Assembly: GCA_964250755.1 (NCBI GenBank)
Contig: CAXUHB010000010.1
Span: 1-64,000, forward strand
Direction of reading: 5' to 3'
From: DASWOJ01 sp964250755
GTDB lineage: Bacteria; Pseudomonadota; Alphaproteobacteria; Acetobacterales; Acetobacteraceae
DNA length: 64,000 nt
Part shown: positions 8,677-18,198 of the stretch, piece after piece
How positions within the stretch are numbered: the stretch's first letter is position 1
How the letters are laid out: every line of letters begins with the position of its first letter
Program-made: the position numbers and the translations under genes
The notes under the pieces: generated by a model
Told to the model about the DNA's origin: nothing
The model's input: only the letters and a program-made list of their open reading frames with translations
Database searches by the model: none

Positions 8677-10362
8677 ATGACCCCTGCTGCCCCGATGCGA
8701 CGCTGGCCTGCCGTCCTGTTCCTGGCTGCTGCTGCTTGGTTCGTCGTGGCGTCGTTGCTGCCGGTGGCCGTGCAAGCCTGGCGTGCCGTGGCCGTAGTCG
8801 CCCCGTTCGAGCCGAGCTTCGATGCCGAAACCGCACGCTTGTTCGATGAGACCGGGATCGTCGTCAAGGTCGGCCAGGCCAGCGAAGCCGGTACGGCAGC
8901 AGTCGGCCGCGAACTGGTGGCGGCAACGCAGCCGCTCCGTTTGGACATCTTGTTTGACCCGCAGCAAGCAGGCGAAGTGCATCTGCTCGCCACCGAGCCC
9001 GTGTCGCGCGGCCTGGGGCCGCAATGCCTGCCGGACGCCATCGAGCCGCTGCTCCGGCGCGAAGCGGCGGGCGGCGACCAAGTCTACCTGGCCAGCCTTG
9101 GCCTGGAGGTCGTTCAAGCCGCCTACGAGGCCGACCGCTTCGGCAGGCCGATGCTGCCGCGCTGGCTGCTTCCCGGGCTGGCCTCCCTGTGCGGGGCCCT
9201 AGCGTGGGCATCGCGGCGCTTTGGCCGCACGCCGGCGCCGGCGGGGCAATACACGCCCTCCCCGGCTCTCACGAACAAGCGGCGCTGCCTGCAGGCCGAC
9301 CTGATCCGCATCGAAGCCAACATCGTCAAGGCACAGGCGTCCTTGGCCGAGTTGGATGCTTCGGTGCTCCCCGTCGTCGAACCGGACTGGTGGCAACGGT
9401 TGAACGTCATGAAGCGCGCCAAGGAGCGCCAGGACGCCGAACGTGCCCTGGCCGCGAAGGCGGCGCTGGCTGCAAAGCTGGCAGGGTTGGTGCAGTCCAA
9501 GGCGGCTGCTGAGGCGGAGCTGTCCAGGAACGAGCAGCAGTTCACCAGTGACCGGGAGCGCTTTGACCTTCGGCTGGAGGACAGGGCTTGGCGGGCGGGG
9601 GTCTCCCGGCGAGCCTTCGGGGTTCTAGCGACCGCGGCCGTGGCTCTGGCGGCAACTCACGCAACCATTGCCGTGGCCCTGCCCGGCGCCCTGATCTCTA
9701 CAGCCTACCGTGACGAGATGCTGTTCCGCGGCGACTTGCTGGTCGCGACGGCCCTGGACGCGAACCCGGACCTGGAGGCCGTAGTCGGCGCCCGTTGCTT
9801 TGCGCGGGTCGTCCGGCCGGACCCGCAGGAAGCCGTGGTCGCGAGCGCCGCCGAGCCGGCGCACGCATGGTCGCCGATCATTGACCCCCCACCTCCCATA
9901 CACGATCAGCACTGCAGGATCGGCATCCCATGTGGGCGTGCGTGCATCCCGGCCGGCCGCATGTGCCACATCGGCCAACCGACGCGCATCGGCCAGGCGT
10001 GCGGCAAAGGCTACATCGCCATGGCGAAGACTTGCCAGGTGGATCGCGCACCGCCGCCAATCACGCCCGTCGTGGCGCGGCCAACAGACACCGGCCCGCA
10101 TTCCTCTCCAGCGTCGACCTTCGCCTACCCGACACCGAGCACCACGCCGAGCTACGTCCCACCACCGCCGTCGGTCACCGACAGCGCAAGCAGCACGGTG
10201 TCCCCGCCCTACCATGCAGTCACCCCGGCGCCGATGACACCGATGCCCAGTTCGCCGCGGACGGTTCACGTCGATAGCTACACGAAATCGAACGGCACTC
10301 AGGTGCAGTCCTACGACCGGACGGCACCCGGGCAAGGGTCGGGACGTGGGGGCCGGAGGTGA
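8677..10362 (+). CDS. Membrane-anchored protein with coiled coil and Cys-rich segment
   Basis: 561 residues of unknown function. Residues about 8-30 and 168-185 are hydrophobic, a coiled coil runs from about 205 to 300 (LIRIEANIVKAQASLAELDA, later KERQDAERALAAKAALAAKL), and a third hydrophobic stretch lies near 316-340. Near 405-450 there is a Cys/Gly-rich block, CRIGIPCGRACI, then GRMCHIG and GQACGKGYIAMAKTC, with the feel of repeated CG-x-C-I units. The tail is Pro/Ser/Thr-rich and ends with KSNGTQVQSYDRTAPG. Most of the protein is probably outside the cytoplasm. Confidence 0.65.
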   Translation: MTPAAPMRRWPAVLFLAAAAWFVVASLLPVAVQAWRAVAVVAPFEPSFDAETARLFDETGIVVKVGQASEAGTAAVGRELVAATQPLRLDILFDPQQAGEVHLLATEPVSRGLGPQCLPDAIEPLLRREAAGGDQVYLASLGLEVVQAAYEADRFGRPMLPRWLLPGLASLCGALAWASRRFGRTPAPAGQYTPSPALTNKRRCLQADLIRIEANIVKAQASLAELDASVLPVVEPDWWQRLNVMKRAKERQDAERALAAKAALAAKLAGLVQSKAAAEAELSRNEQQFTSDRERFDLRLEDRAWRAGVSRRAFGVLATAAVALAATHATIAVALPGALISTAYRDEMLFRGDLLVATALDANPDLEAVVGARCFARVVRPDPQEAVVASAAEPAHAWSPIIDPPPPIHDQHCRIGIPCGRACIPAGRMCHIGQPTRIGQACGKGYIAMAKTCQVDRAPPPITPVVARPTDTGPHSSPASTFAYPTPSTTPSYVPPPPSVTDSASSTVSPPYHAVTPAPMTPMPSSPRTVHVDSYTKSNGTQVQSYDRTAPGQGSGRGGRR

Positions 10363-10498
10363 GGTCCCAGGTCGCGCCAAGCGGCTTGCCACAATCCATC
10401 GCCTCGCGTGTGCTTTGGCATCCGCCCTGTGGCAGTTGGCCTAGGATTGGAGTGGCCCCGCCCTGGTGGCCACCTGCCCCGGCAGGAGTGAGCGCTGA

Positions 10499-11440
10499 AT
10501 GAGTGAGCCCTTCACCATTCGCGTCTTCGTGGCCGACGGCAACCCGGAGGGCGTGCGCCTCGTCGACCGGATGAACTGGACCGGCATCGGCGTGGTGTTC
10601 CCGCGTGAACGGTGGCAAGTGGCCCGCCTCCGCGCCGAACTCGGCCGCACGGGGGTCTACGTCCTAGTCGGCTACAAGGAAGGCGACGAGGACCTGCCCA
10701 CGCTCTACATCGGCGAGGGCGACGCCGTGCGCGACCGCATCGACAGCCACGCCCAGACTAAGGAGTTCTGGGAGGACGGCTACGTCTTCACGACGTCCAA
10801 CAACGGCCTGAACAAGGCGCACGTCCGTTGGCTGGAGCGCGAACTGATCCAGCAAGCCAAGAAGGCCGGGCGGAGCAAGCTCGACAACGCCACGGCGCCG
10901 CCAGAGCCGCCGCTCAGCGAGGCGGAGCGCGCCGACAGCCGAGCCTTCTTGCGGGAGATCCTGCAGGTGCTGCCGATCATGGGGCTGCGCGCCTTCGAGG
11001 AGCCGAAGCCTGTCGCGACCCCGCACGCGCCCATTGCGGCGCAGCCTTTGCCAGGCGCAGCTACCGCCAACGCCATCATCGGTCCCGGAACCCCGAACGA
11101 CGTCGTGGTGGTGGTGCCCGCGCAGGAGGAGGGCTTCAAAGCCGTGTTCCTGGGCGAGCAGCGTTGGCGTGCCATCCGCATTGCGGGCGGCAAGCTGCAG
11201 CAGATACGCTACCTGGCGACCTACCAAACCAAGCCGATCTCGGCCGTGACGCACTATGCGTCAGTGGCGGAGATCGAGCCCTACGGCGAGGAAGGCAAGT
11301 ACCAGCTGATCTTCTCCGGGGCACCGGTGGAGATCGCGCCTATACCTTTCGGGGACGCGCCGGCTGGGCTGATGCAGGGACCGCGCTACACCACGCTCGG
11401 CAAGCTGCGGACAGCAAAGACGTTGATGGACCTGTTCTGA
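10499..11440 (+). CDS. GIY-YIG nuclease family protein
   Basis: 313 residues. The N-terminal half carries the GIY-YIG fold: GVYVLVG (about residues 51-57), LYIGEGDAVRDRIDSH (about 69-84) with the conserved Arg, and WLERELIQQAKKAG with the metal-binding Glu, followed by KLDN. A Pro-rich linker separates a C-terminal domain of unknown role (about 200-313) like those of other long GIY-YIG proteins. It heads a run of same-strand genes that includes a restriction-modification enzyme and a dCTP deaminase, so a role in defence is plausible but not shown. Confidence 0.8.
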   Translation: MSEPFTIRVFVADGNPEGVRLVDRMNWTGIGVVFPRERWQVARLRAELGRTGVYVLVGYKEGDEDLPTLYIGEGDAVRDRIDSHAQTKEFWEDGYVFTTSNNGLNKAHVRWLERELIQQAKKAGRSKLDNATAPPEPPLSEAERADSRAFLREILQVLPIMGLRAFEEPKPVATPHAPIAAQPLPGAATANAIIGPGTPNDVVVVVPAQEEGFKAVFLGEQRWRAIRIAGGKLQQIRYLATYQTKPISAVTHYASVAEIEPYGEEGKYQLIFSGAPVEIAPIPFGDAPAGLMQGPRYTTLGKLRTAKTLMDLF

Positions 11441-11522
11441 CCTGACCCTGGCAGGCAGTTCTGCCGCCTGCTCTTGCATCTGGTGGTGTCTCTCATCGAA
11501 CGCAGCGGGAACGTGGCAGCCT

Positions 11523-12221
11523 ATGAACTATGTTTCCTTGATCGGCCCGGCCGTTGTCGCGGCAGTGATTTCCAGCTTCGTGGCGGTGGTCGGACTCTGG
11601 GTGAACAGGTCAACCCTGCTGGCCATGCACCAGCAAAGGCTGACTGCCGACCAGGATCTGGCAGAGCGCAAGGTCAAAGCCGACATCGCGTTGGCTGGCA
11701 AGAAGCTTGACCTGGACCGGGCGCTCGCAGACTGGAAACGACGCACCGAGCTGGCGGAACAAGCGCTGGCCGACTTCTACAGGGCAAGGGACATCTTCGC
11801 CTCCGCTCGTACCCCGGCCGCGTTCGGCAACGAAGGCGCAACTCGTCCACGACAGGATAGGGAGAGTGAAGTGGAAGCGCAGCGCCGAGACGCGGTTTAC
11901 GCGCCGTTGGAGCGGCTTGCTAAGGAACGTGACTTCTTCGCGGAGATGCAAGCGAGACGCTTCAGGTTCATGGCCGTGTTCGGCGATGGGTCGGATAGTC
12001 CGTTCCAGGCCGTCGCCTACAGCTACAACCGCGTCCACACTGCCGTGCGCACCTTGATCAACGATCACCAGCACCTTTCTGACAACATGCGGCAGCGATG
12101 TGAGGCGATCATCGGGTGGGGCCTTGATGATGCGGACGACCCCATCAAGCAGGAACTCGACCAGGCCGTGTCGGCCATGGAGGCCCTGTGCCGTCCCGTT
12201 CTCCAGGAACGGGCGCCATGA
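11523..12221 (+). CDS. Hypothetical membrane-anchored coiled-coil protein
   Basis: 232 residues. A single N-terminal membrane helix (IGPAVVAAVISSFVAVVGLW, residues 7-26) is followed by a heptad-rich coiled coil to about residue 90 and a soluble helical domain. The gene's stop overlaps the next start by four bases, so the two products are made together and may interact. Position in the island and the membrane anchor recall defence systems with a membrane component, but no effector motif is visible. Confidence 0.65.
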   Translation: MNYVSLIGPAVVAAVISSFVAVVGLWVNRSTLLAMHQQRLTADQDLAERKVKADIALAGKKLDLDRALADWKRRTELAEQALADFYRARDIFASARTPAAFGNEGATRPRQDRESEVEAQRRDAVYAPLERLAKERDFFAEMQARRFRFMAVFGDGSDSPFQAVAYSYNRVHTAVRTLINDHQHLSDNMRQRCEAIIGWGLDDADDPIKQELDQAVSAMEALCRPVLQERAP

Positions 12222-12601
12222 CCTGGGTGGAGTATGCGGCCCTGATCGGCGCCCATAGCGCCGAGGCTGTCCGGGTGCCCTTCAAAGCCGCTGAGCCCGG
12301 GAACTGGTCGCCTAGGGTTGCTGAATGCCACGCGAACGTTGACCGCTGGGTTACAGACCATGCCGGCTGCCGCGCTGTCCGAGGCTGGGTCACATTTTAC
12401 CCTCTCCTTGTCGGCGTCCGCCTCACGGCACATTCGGTTGTCGAGGACGCCAACGGCAACTTGCTCGACGTCACGCCGCTCGAGGATGAACGCTACCGAC
12501 AGGGTATGCGCTTTGTCCGGCATCCCGGCAGCGAATGCCTATTCCACGCTTTGCGGGACGTCAGCATCTACCTCGACTGCCCCGACTGGGTGGACCCATG
12601 A
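12218..12601 (+). CDS. Hypothetical protein, 127 aa, coupled to the membrane protein
   Basis: The start at 12218 overlaps the previous stop (ATGA), which settles it over an earlier in-frame ATG at 12188. The protein has conserved-looking blocks CRAVRGWVTFYPL, LTAHSVVEDANGNLLDVTPL and RFVRHPGS. I associate the HSVV plus DANG-x-L-x-D-x-TPL pattern with unnamed proteins of mobile elements. No known catalytic triad can be asserted. It probably works with its overlapping neighbour. Confidence 0.65.
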   Translation: MTWVEYAALIGAHSAEAVRVPFKAAEPGNWSPRVAECHANVDRWVTDHAGCRAVRGWVTFYPLLVGVRLTAHSVVEDANGNLLDVTPLEDERYRQGMRFVRHPGSECLFHALRDVSIYLDCPDWVDP

Positions 12602-12873
12602 ACGAGCTTACACTCTTTGTCATGGCCCTGATGTCACCGGCCCTGGCCGCGACTGCCGGCCTGCGCATCTGAGTGTTCCTGGATTTCATGGCCGCCGCAG
12701 TCAGCAATCCGCCTACCCAACGTGCCTATCTGCCTCCTTAACTATGTTCCATCAAACGGGAACATACCCACTGCGACACCTGGGGTTTGCTGATGAACAA
12801 CCATGCCAAAACCTGAAAGGGCTTTTGGGACTGGCCATAGGCTGCGGCGCTGAGTGATGACACACTGCCTGCA

Positions 12874-15800
12874 ATGCCATCCGATTCGGTCCTTGACCTC
12901 TACCTGGACGACGTGCGCCGGGTTCGGGCGCTCAAGGCCGGGACAGCGGAAACCAGCTACTATCCCGCCGTTGGGGCGCTGCTGAACGGCGTCGGCGGCC
13001 AGCTCCGCCCACGTGTGTTCTGCTTGCACCATCCCTCCGGCGACGCCGGCATCCCCGACTTCGGCCTGTTCGAGCATGCACAGTTCCGCCGCGACGAGGC
13101 GCCTATATGGGCCGCGACCGTCACCCCGGAGCGGGGCGTCGTCGAGGTGAAGGGGGCGTCGCACAAGATTGACGCCCTGATGAAGGGCAAGCAGGTCCGT
13201 GAGCAGTATCTCCCAACCTATGGTCTCGTTTTGGCGACCAACCTTTGGCAGTTCCGGCTGCTGAATGCCGGCGGCACGATTGTCGAAACCTTCGACCTAG
13301 CCGCGGACGAGGCTGGGTTCTGGTCGCTGGCCGCCGGGCCGCGGCCGGACACGCTGCGGGGGCGGTTCAACGACTTCCTGCAACGCTGCCTGCTGACCCG
13401 CGCGCCCCTGGCACGGCCATCGGACGTTGCCTTCTTCCTGGCCTCCTACGCCCGCGAGGCCCTGGGCCGGCTGGCGGACCGCGCGCAACTGCCGGCCCTG
13501 GGCGGGCTGCGGAAGGGCATGGAGGATGCGCTCGGCATCCGCTTCGACGGGCCGGACGGCGAGCGGTTGTTTCGATCCACCTTGGTGCAGACGCTGTTCT
13601 ATGGCGTGTTCTCGGCCTGGGTGGTCCATGCCCGCGCGGGCGGCCAGGGGTTCGATTGGCGCGCGTCGTCCTGGTCGCTGCACGTGCCGGTGATGAGCTT
13701 GCTGTTTCAGAAGGTGGCAACCCCGCAGGCCCTGGGGCCGCTCGGCCTGGTGCCGCTGCTGGACGCGGCAGCGCGCGCGCTGGAGAGGGTGGACCGGCCT
13801 GCGTTCTTCACCGCGTTCAGCGACGCGCAGGCGGTGCAGTACTTCTACGAGCCGTTCCTGGAGTACTTCGACCCGGAGCTGCGCCGTCAGCTCGGCGTCT
13901 GGTACACCCCGCCTGAGATCGTTCGCTACCAGGTGGAGCGGGTGGACCGCGTGCTGCGGGACGAGCTGGGCATCGCGGACGGCCTGGCCGACCCATCCGT
14001 ATGGGTGCTGGACCCGTGCTGCGGTACCGGCAGCTACGTGGTGGCGGTGTTGGACCGCATTCGCCGCACGCTGGACGGCAAGGGCATGGGCGACCTTGCG
14101 GCCGAGGCGCTGAAGCAGGCGGCCGTCACCCGCGTGGTCGGCTTCGAGATCATGACCGCGCCCTTCGTCATCGCCCACTGGCAGGTGGGCGAGCTGTTGA
14201 AAGACACGCCGCTGCAAGATGGCGAGCGCGCGGCCATCTACCTCACGAACGCGCTGACTGGCTGGGCCGAGAGCGAGGCCGGACCAGCCATCCCGGGATA
14301 CGAGGCGCTGGTGGAGGAGCGCAGCGCGGCGACCGCCATCAAGCGGGAGCGGCCGATCCTCGTGGTGCTCGGCAACCCGCCGTACAACGCCTACGCTGGC
14401 CTCAGTCCCGACGACGAGGGCGATCTGGTGGACGCCTACAAGAAGGGGTTGCAGGCCGTTTGGGGCGTGAAGAAGTTCAACCTCGACGACCTGTACGTGC
14501 GCTTCTTCCGCATCGCCGAGCGGCGGATCACTGAGGGCACCGGGCGCGGCATCGTCAGCTACATCAGCAACAGCTCCTGGGTGTCGCTGCCTTCTTTCAC
14601 CGTCATGCGTCAGTCCTTGCTGGCCAGCTTCGACCGCATCTGGGTCGAGAACCTGCATGGCGACCGCACGATCACGGAGTATGGGCCGGACGGCCGCAGC
14701 AGCGAGACCATCTTCGCCATCGATGGTTTCTCGCCTGGCATCAGGCAGGGTGTGGCCACAACGCTGCTAGTCAGGACCGGGCAGCAGAAGGAGCCGATCC
14801 ACCGCTACAGGAACGACCTCAATGCGTCCGACGCGGCGCAGCGCCGGTCCGACCTGGTTGCGTCGCTGGACGAGGACGGCTTCGACGCGCGCTATGAGGT
14901 GCTGGCGCCGGCCGCGTCCAACCGCTTCGTGCTCCGGCCCGTGTCCGTGCAGAGCGCCGGCTACGCGACCTGGCCGGCCCTCGACACCCTTGCCAAGGCG
15001 CCGCCCCTTCCGGGGTTGCTGGAAAAGCGCGGCGGCGGGCTGGTCAGCATGGACAAGGCTGCGCTGGTTTCCAAGATGCGCGCCTACCTGGACCCGGCGC
15101 ACAGCTTCGAGCAGGCCCGCGCCGCAAACCCGGCTTTGGCGATGGACCGCGCCCGCTACCCTGCTAAGGCCACCCGGCAAACGGCCCTGGAGACCGTCGG
15201 CTTCGTCGAGGACAACGTGCTCCGCTTCTGCACCTCCGCCTTCGACATGCGCTGGGCCTATGTCACCGCGCTGCGGCCCATGTGGAACGAGCCAAGGCCG
15301 CAGCTCATGCACACCCTGCCCGACGCGGCTGGGTTCCTGGCACTTCGGCCACAGCAGATTGCAGACCCGGAGGGATTTCCCGCCTATTGGACCAACAGCC
15401 TTGCTGACGACCGCGTGCTTCACAAACACGGCTTCCTCGTACCCGTCATCGAGAACCTGTCCGGGGCGCCACGACCGAACCTGTCAGAGGCGGCGATGGC
15501 TTACCTGGCAGGGCTTGGCATTAACTCCAGCCCTGCTTCGGCTGCGGCGCTTTGGCATCACGCCCTCGCCACCCTGTACAGCCCTGCCTACCTTGCGGAG
15601 AACGCTGGCGGCCTGCGGCAGGGCTGGCCCCGCGTGCCACTGCCGGCAAGTTTGGCGGTCCTGCAATCTTCAGCCGCCTTGGGTGCCCAGCTCGCGGCGC
15701 TGCTGGATCCGGACACCGCGGTGCTGGGCGTTACCACTGGCACGCTCCGCCCCGAACTAGCCCGCATCGGCGTGCCCACGACCCATCCGGGTTCGGAAAA

Positions 15801-16188
15801 GGATTGGAAGTTGACGGGCTGGGGCAACCGCACGGACAAGGGCGTCACCATGCCCCTGCGTGGCCGCGCTGTCCCGCGCGCCTACGTCGATGCGGAGGCC
15901 GCAGCATCCGAGTATGCCCCATTGCTCGGCACCACGATGGTGGACGTCGGCATGAATGACGCCAGCTTCTGGCGCGGCATCCCGGAGCAGGTGTGGGAGT
16001 GCCGGATCGGCGGCTACCAGGTGCTGAAGAAGTGGCTGAGCTACCGCGACCACTCCATCATCGCCCGACCGCTATCGGCCGAGGAGGTCGGGCATGTGCA
16101 GCAGGTCGCCAGGCGAATTGCCGCCGTGCTGCTGCTCGGCCCTGCGCTGGACGCCAGCTGCCAGGACTGTGTCCAGGCGCACGGCTGA
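12874..16188 (+). CDS. Single-chain restriction-modification enzyme (type ISP/IIG-like N6-adenine methyltransferase with nuclease)
   Basis: 1104 residues. The N-terminal domain has a PD-(D/E)xK-like signature: GIPDFGLF (about residues 54-61) and VVEVKGASH (about 89-97). The methyltransferase domain has motif I VLDPCCGTGSYVVAVLDRI (about 379-397), and the adenine-specific catalytic motif NPPYNAY (about 501-507). The C-terminal 500 residues should hold target recognition (type ISP specificity region). No helicase motifs are seen, which separates it from classical LlaGI-type ISP enzymes and makes it IIG-like. One protein can modify and cut, so no extra subunit is needed. The protein looks full length. 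Confidence 0.88.
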   Translation: MPSDSVLDLYLDDVRRVRALKAGTAETSYYPAVGALLNGVGGQLRPRVFCLHHPSGDAGIPDFGLFEHAQFRRDEAPIWAATVTPERGVVEVKGASHKIDALMKGKQVREQYLPTYGLVLATNLWQFRLLNAGGTIVETFDLAADEAGFWSLAAGPRPDTLRGRFNDFLQRCLLTRAPLARPSDVAFFLASYAREALGRLADRAQLPALGGLRKGMEDALGIRFDGPDGERLFRSTLVQTLFYGVFSAWVVHARAGGQGFDWRASSWSLHVPVMSLLFQKVATPQALGPLGLVPLLDAAARALERVDRPAFFTAFSDAQAVQYFYEPFLEYFDPELRRQLGVWYTPPEIVRYQVERVDRVLRDELGIADGLADPSVWVLDPCCGTGSYVVAVLDRIRRTLDGKGMGDLAAEALKQAAVTRVVGFEIMTAPFVIAHWQVGELLKDTPLQDGERAAIYLTNALTGWAESEAGPAIPGYEALVEERSAATAIKRERPILVVLGNPPYNAYAGLSPDDEGDLVDAYKKGLQAVWGVKKFNLDDLYVRFFRIAERRITEGTGRGIVSYISNSSWVSLPSFTVMRQSLLASFDRIWVENLHGDRTITEYGPDGRSSETIFAIDGFSPGIRQGVATTLLVRTGQQKEPIHRYRNDLNASDAAQRRSDLVASLDEDGFDARYEVLAPAASNRFVLRPVSVQSAGYATWPALDTLAKAPPLPGLLEKRGGGLVSMDKAALVSKMRAYLDPAHSFEQARAANPALAMDRARYPAKATRQTALETVGFVEDNVLRFCTSAFDMRWAYVTALRPMWNEPRPQLMHTLPDAAGFLALRPQQIADPEGFPAYWTNSLADDRVLHKHGFLVPVIENLSGAPRPNLSEAAMAYLAGLGINSSPASAAALWHHALATLYSPAYLAENAGGLRQGWPRVPLPASLAVLQSSAALGAQLAALLDPDTAVLGVTTGTLRPELARIGVPTTHPGSEKDWKLTGWGNRTDKGVTMPLRGRAVPRAYVDAEAAASEYAPLLGTTMVDVGMNDASFWRGIPEQVWECRIGGYQVLKKWLSYRDHSIIARPLSAEEVGHVQQVARRIAAVLLLGPALDASCQDCVQAHG

Positions 16189-16649
16189 CGGCCCTTCATG
16201 CCCGGCGCCATTTGTTTATGGAACGGGACCGATGGCATGCAAGCCGATGACGCTGGAACGGATCAGGGCCAGCCGCCTCAGAGTAGAGAGGTTGCGGCCA
16301 CGATGAAGTAGGACTTTTGTTGGCACCGAGCCGAGGACCCCGATGCGCCAGTGCTGCCATTCCTGGCCGATAGCGGCCTGTCCGCTCCGGAGAAGCCAAA
16401 GTGCGGAAGCGTACGGGACAAAATGCGTCAGCGCTGTCGGCCTGGAGCACCGTCCGGATCGGGCGTTGCCCGTGCGGGGAAGGAGGGGAAGCCGGCTCAG
16501 CGACTTGTCGAGATCATGGGTGGGCGCTTTCCAACGCGAGACCTCCGTGAAGCGCATCGTTGTCGCGTCGACTACTTCACAGGAAGCGCTTCCAATGATT
16601 CTATCACCCGAGGCCAGGCCGATTCGCCCGGCTCCGGCAGGGAGATGGC
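16189..16649 (+). other. 461-bp gap upstream of the dCTP deaminase gene; candidate ncRNA region
   Basis: No open frame here has convincing protein character. In the characterised AvcID/DcdV systems a short RNA (AvcI or DifV) made from just upstream of the deaminase gene restrains the enzyme. The position and size of this gap would accommodate such an RNA. I could not identify a promoter, terminator or sequence match, so this is only a location to inspect. A short minus-strand frame (16216-16557) reads like noncoding sequence. Confidence 0.3.
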
Positions 16650-18194
16650 ATGCGGGTTGGGCCGGAGCTGATCATCGGTCTCGTGGGTGCCGCGGGAACC
16701 GACCTCAAGCAGGTCGGGGAGCTGTTCGACCGCGAGCTGGCGCGGGTTGACTACAAAACGGATGTCGTGCGCCTGAGCGAGCTTCTGTTGGACTGTGACA
16801 AGTACCGGTACCTTCGCGGCCCCCAGACCGAACCGCAGGACGAGCGCATCAGTAAACTCATGGGGGCGGGAGACGACCTGCGGCGCACCTCCACCCGGGG
16901 CGATGCGGTCGCGTTGCTCGCCGTGGGCAAGATCAGGCAACTGCGGGAGGACAGGGGCGGTTCCGAAGGACGTCCACTGCCGCGGCACGCTTTCCTGCTG
17001 CATTCACTCAAGCATCCCGCAGAACTGCTGACCCTCCGCGAGGTCTATGGGGACGCCTTCGTCGCCGTGTCCGTGTACACGCCACGCGCCCAGCGGCTGA
17101 AGGCTTTGTCCGAGCGGATATCGCGCTCCCGGTCGGACTATCGACCGGAAGCCTACAAGGAAGTCGCCACCGCGCTGATCGAAGAGGACGAGAAGGGCAA
17201 GGGGGGCAACCTGGGGCAGAACGTGAGGGACACGTTCCCCGACGCCGACCTGTTCATAGACGCCGGTAAGCCGGACGACCTGCCGCAACAGGTCTCCCGT
17301 CTCGTCGAGATACTGTTCCGCCACCCGTACAGGACGCCCACCGCGGACGAGTGCGGGTTGTTCTACGCGAAGGCGGCAGCGCTCCGGTCGGCTGACCTCG
17401 CCCGCCAGGTGGGAGCCGTCATAACCACAGCGGAGGGCGAGATCATCGCGGTAGGTTGCAATGAGGTGCCAAAGGCCGGGGGCGGAGCGGTTTGGGAGGG
17501 GCAGGACCGCGGCAAGGACAGGCGGGATTTCGTTATCGGGCACGACTCGAGCGCCAGGATGAAGCACGAGATCCTGGCTGAGGTCTTCGGGCGGCTGCGG
17601 GATGGCGGGTGGCTGCGGGAGGACCTTGCTCGTAACGAGCCGTCTGACCTCGCCGGCATGGCGCTGTTCGACCCCGAGGCTCCCACTCTGGCGGGAACGC
17701 GGGTCGCGAGCATCATCGAGTTCGGCAGGATCGTGCACGCCGAGATGTCGGCGATCACGGATGCGGCACGGCGCGGGCTTTCGGTCAGGAACGCAACCCT
17801 CTACTGCACCACCTTCCCGTGTCACATGTGCGCACGCCACATCATCGCCAGCGGCATCCGGCGTGTAATCTACATCGAGCCCTACCCGAAGAGCATGGCA
17901 AAGGATTTATACAAGGGATCCCTGGACGTGGATCACGATCCCGAGGCCGATGAAGACGCGGTGTCGTTCAGGCCCTTCGTGGGTGTATCCCCGAGGCGCT
18001 ATCTGGCCTTCTTTGAAATGCCGCGCCGCAAGGATGAGCGTGGTCATGCAATCGAATGGGTGCCCTCGCAAGCGACGTTGCGCGTCAAGCAGTTTCCCAC
18101 CTACCTTGACGTGGAGGCGGCACTCATGGCCGTTTTGTCCGAGAACCGGGGCGAGTGGGGCCTCGTATCGGTAAGCCCACCAACGGAGAACTAA
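16650..18194 (+). CDS. dcdV: Anti-phage dCTP/dCMP deaminase, DcdV/AvcD family
   Basis: 514 residues with the two-part plan of the anti-phage deaminases. The N-terminal P-loop kinase-like domain has LIIGLVGAAGTDL (about residues 7-19) and a conserved FLLHSLKHPAEL block. The C-terminal deoxycytidylate deaminase domain has the zinc and catalytic set HAE (His363, Glu365) and CTTFPCHMC (Cys391 and Cys394). Known members deplete dCTP after phage infection and so block phage replication. Length is close to the roughly 530-residue family standard, and all key residues are present. The ATG at 16650 gives the expected N-terminus. A small gene follows after four bases. Confidence 0.92.
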   Translation: MRVGPELIIGLVGAAGTDLKQVGELFDRELARVDYKTDVVRLSELLLDCDKYRYLRGPQTEPQDERISKLMGAGDDLRRTSTRGDAVALLAVGKIRQLREDRGGSEGRPLPRHAFLLHSLKHPAELLTLREVYGDAFVAVSVYTPRAQRLKALSERISRSRSDYRPEAYKEVATALIEEDEKGKGGNLGQNVRDTFPDADLFIDAGKPDDLPQQVSRLVEILFRHPYRTPTADECGLFYAKAAALRSADLARQVGAVITTAEGEIIAVGCNEVPKAGGGAVWEGQDRGKDRRDFVIGHDSSARMKHEILAEVFGRLRDGGWLREDLARNEPSDLAGMALFDPEAPTLAGTRVASIIEFGRIVHAEMSAITDAARRGLSVRNATLYCTTFPCHMCARHIIASGIRRVIYIEPYPKSMAKDLYKGSLDVDHDPEADEDAVSFRPFVGVSPRRYLAFFEMPRRKDERGHAIEWVPSQATLRVKQFPTYLDVEAALMAVLSENRGEWGLVSVSPPTEN

Positions 18195-18198
18195 GACG

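Noticed and set aside
12598..12672. 24-residue frame MNELTLFVMALMSPALAATA... overlapping the previous stop
   Set aside because: It looks like a bare signal peptide with no mature part; too short to support, though the ATGA overlap is suggestive. The rest of 12,602-12,873 shows no gene.
13297..14658. Long minus-strand open frame opposite the restriction-modification gene
   Set aside because: It is the antisense shadow of a clear methyltransferase gene; the His/Arg/Gly-rich translation shows no domain.
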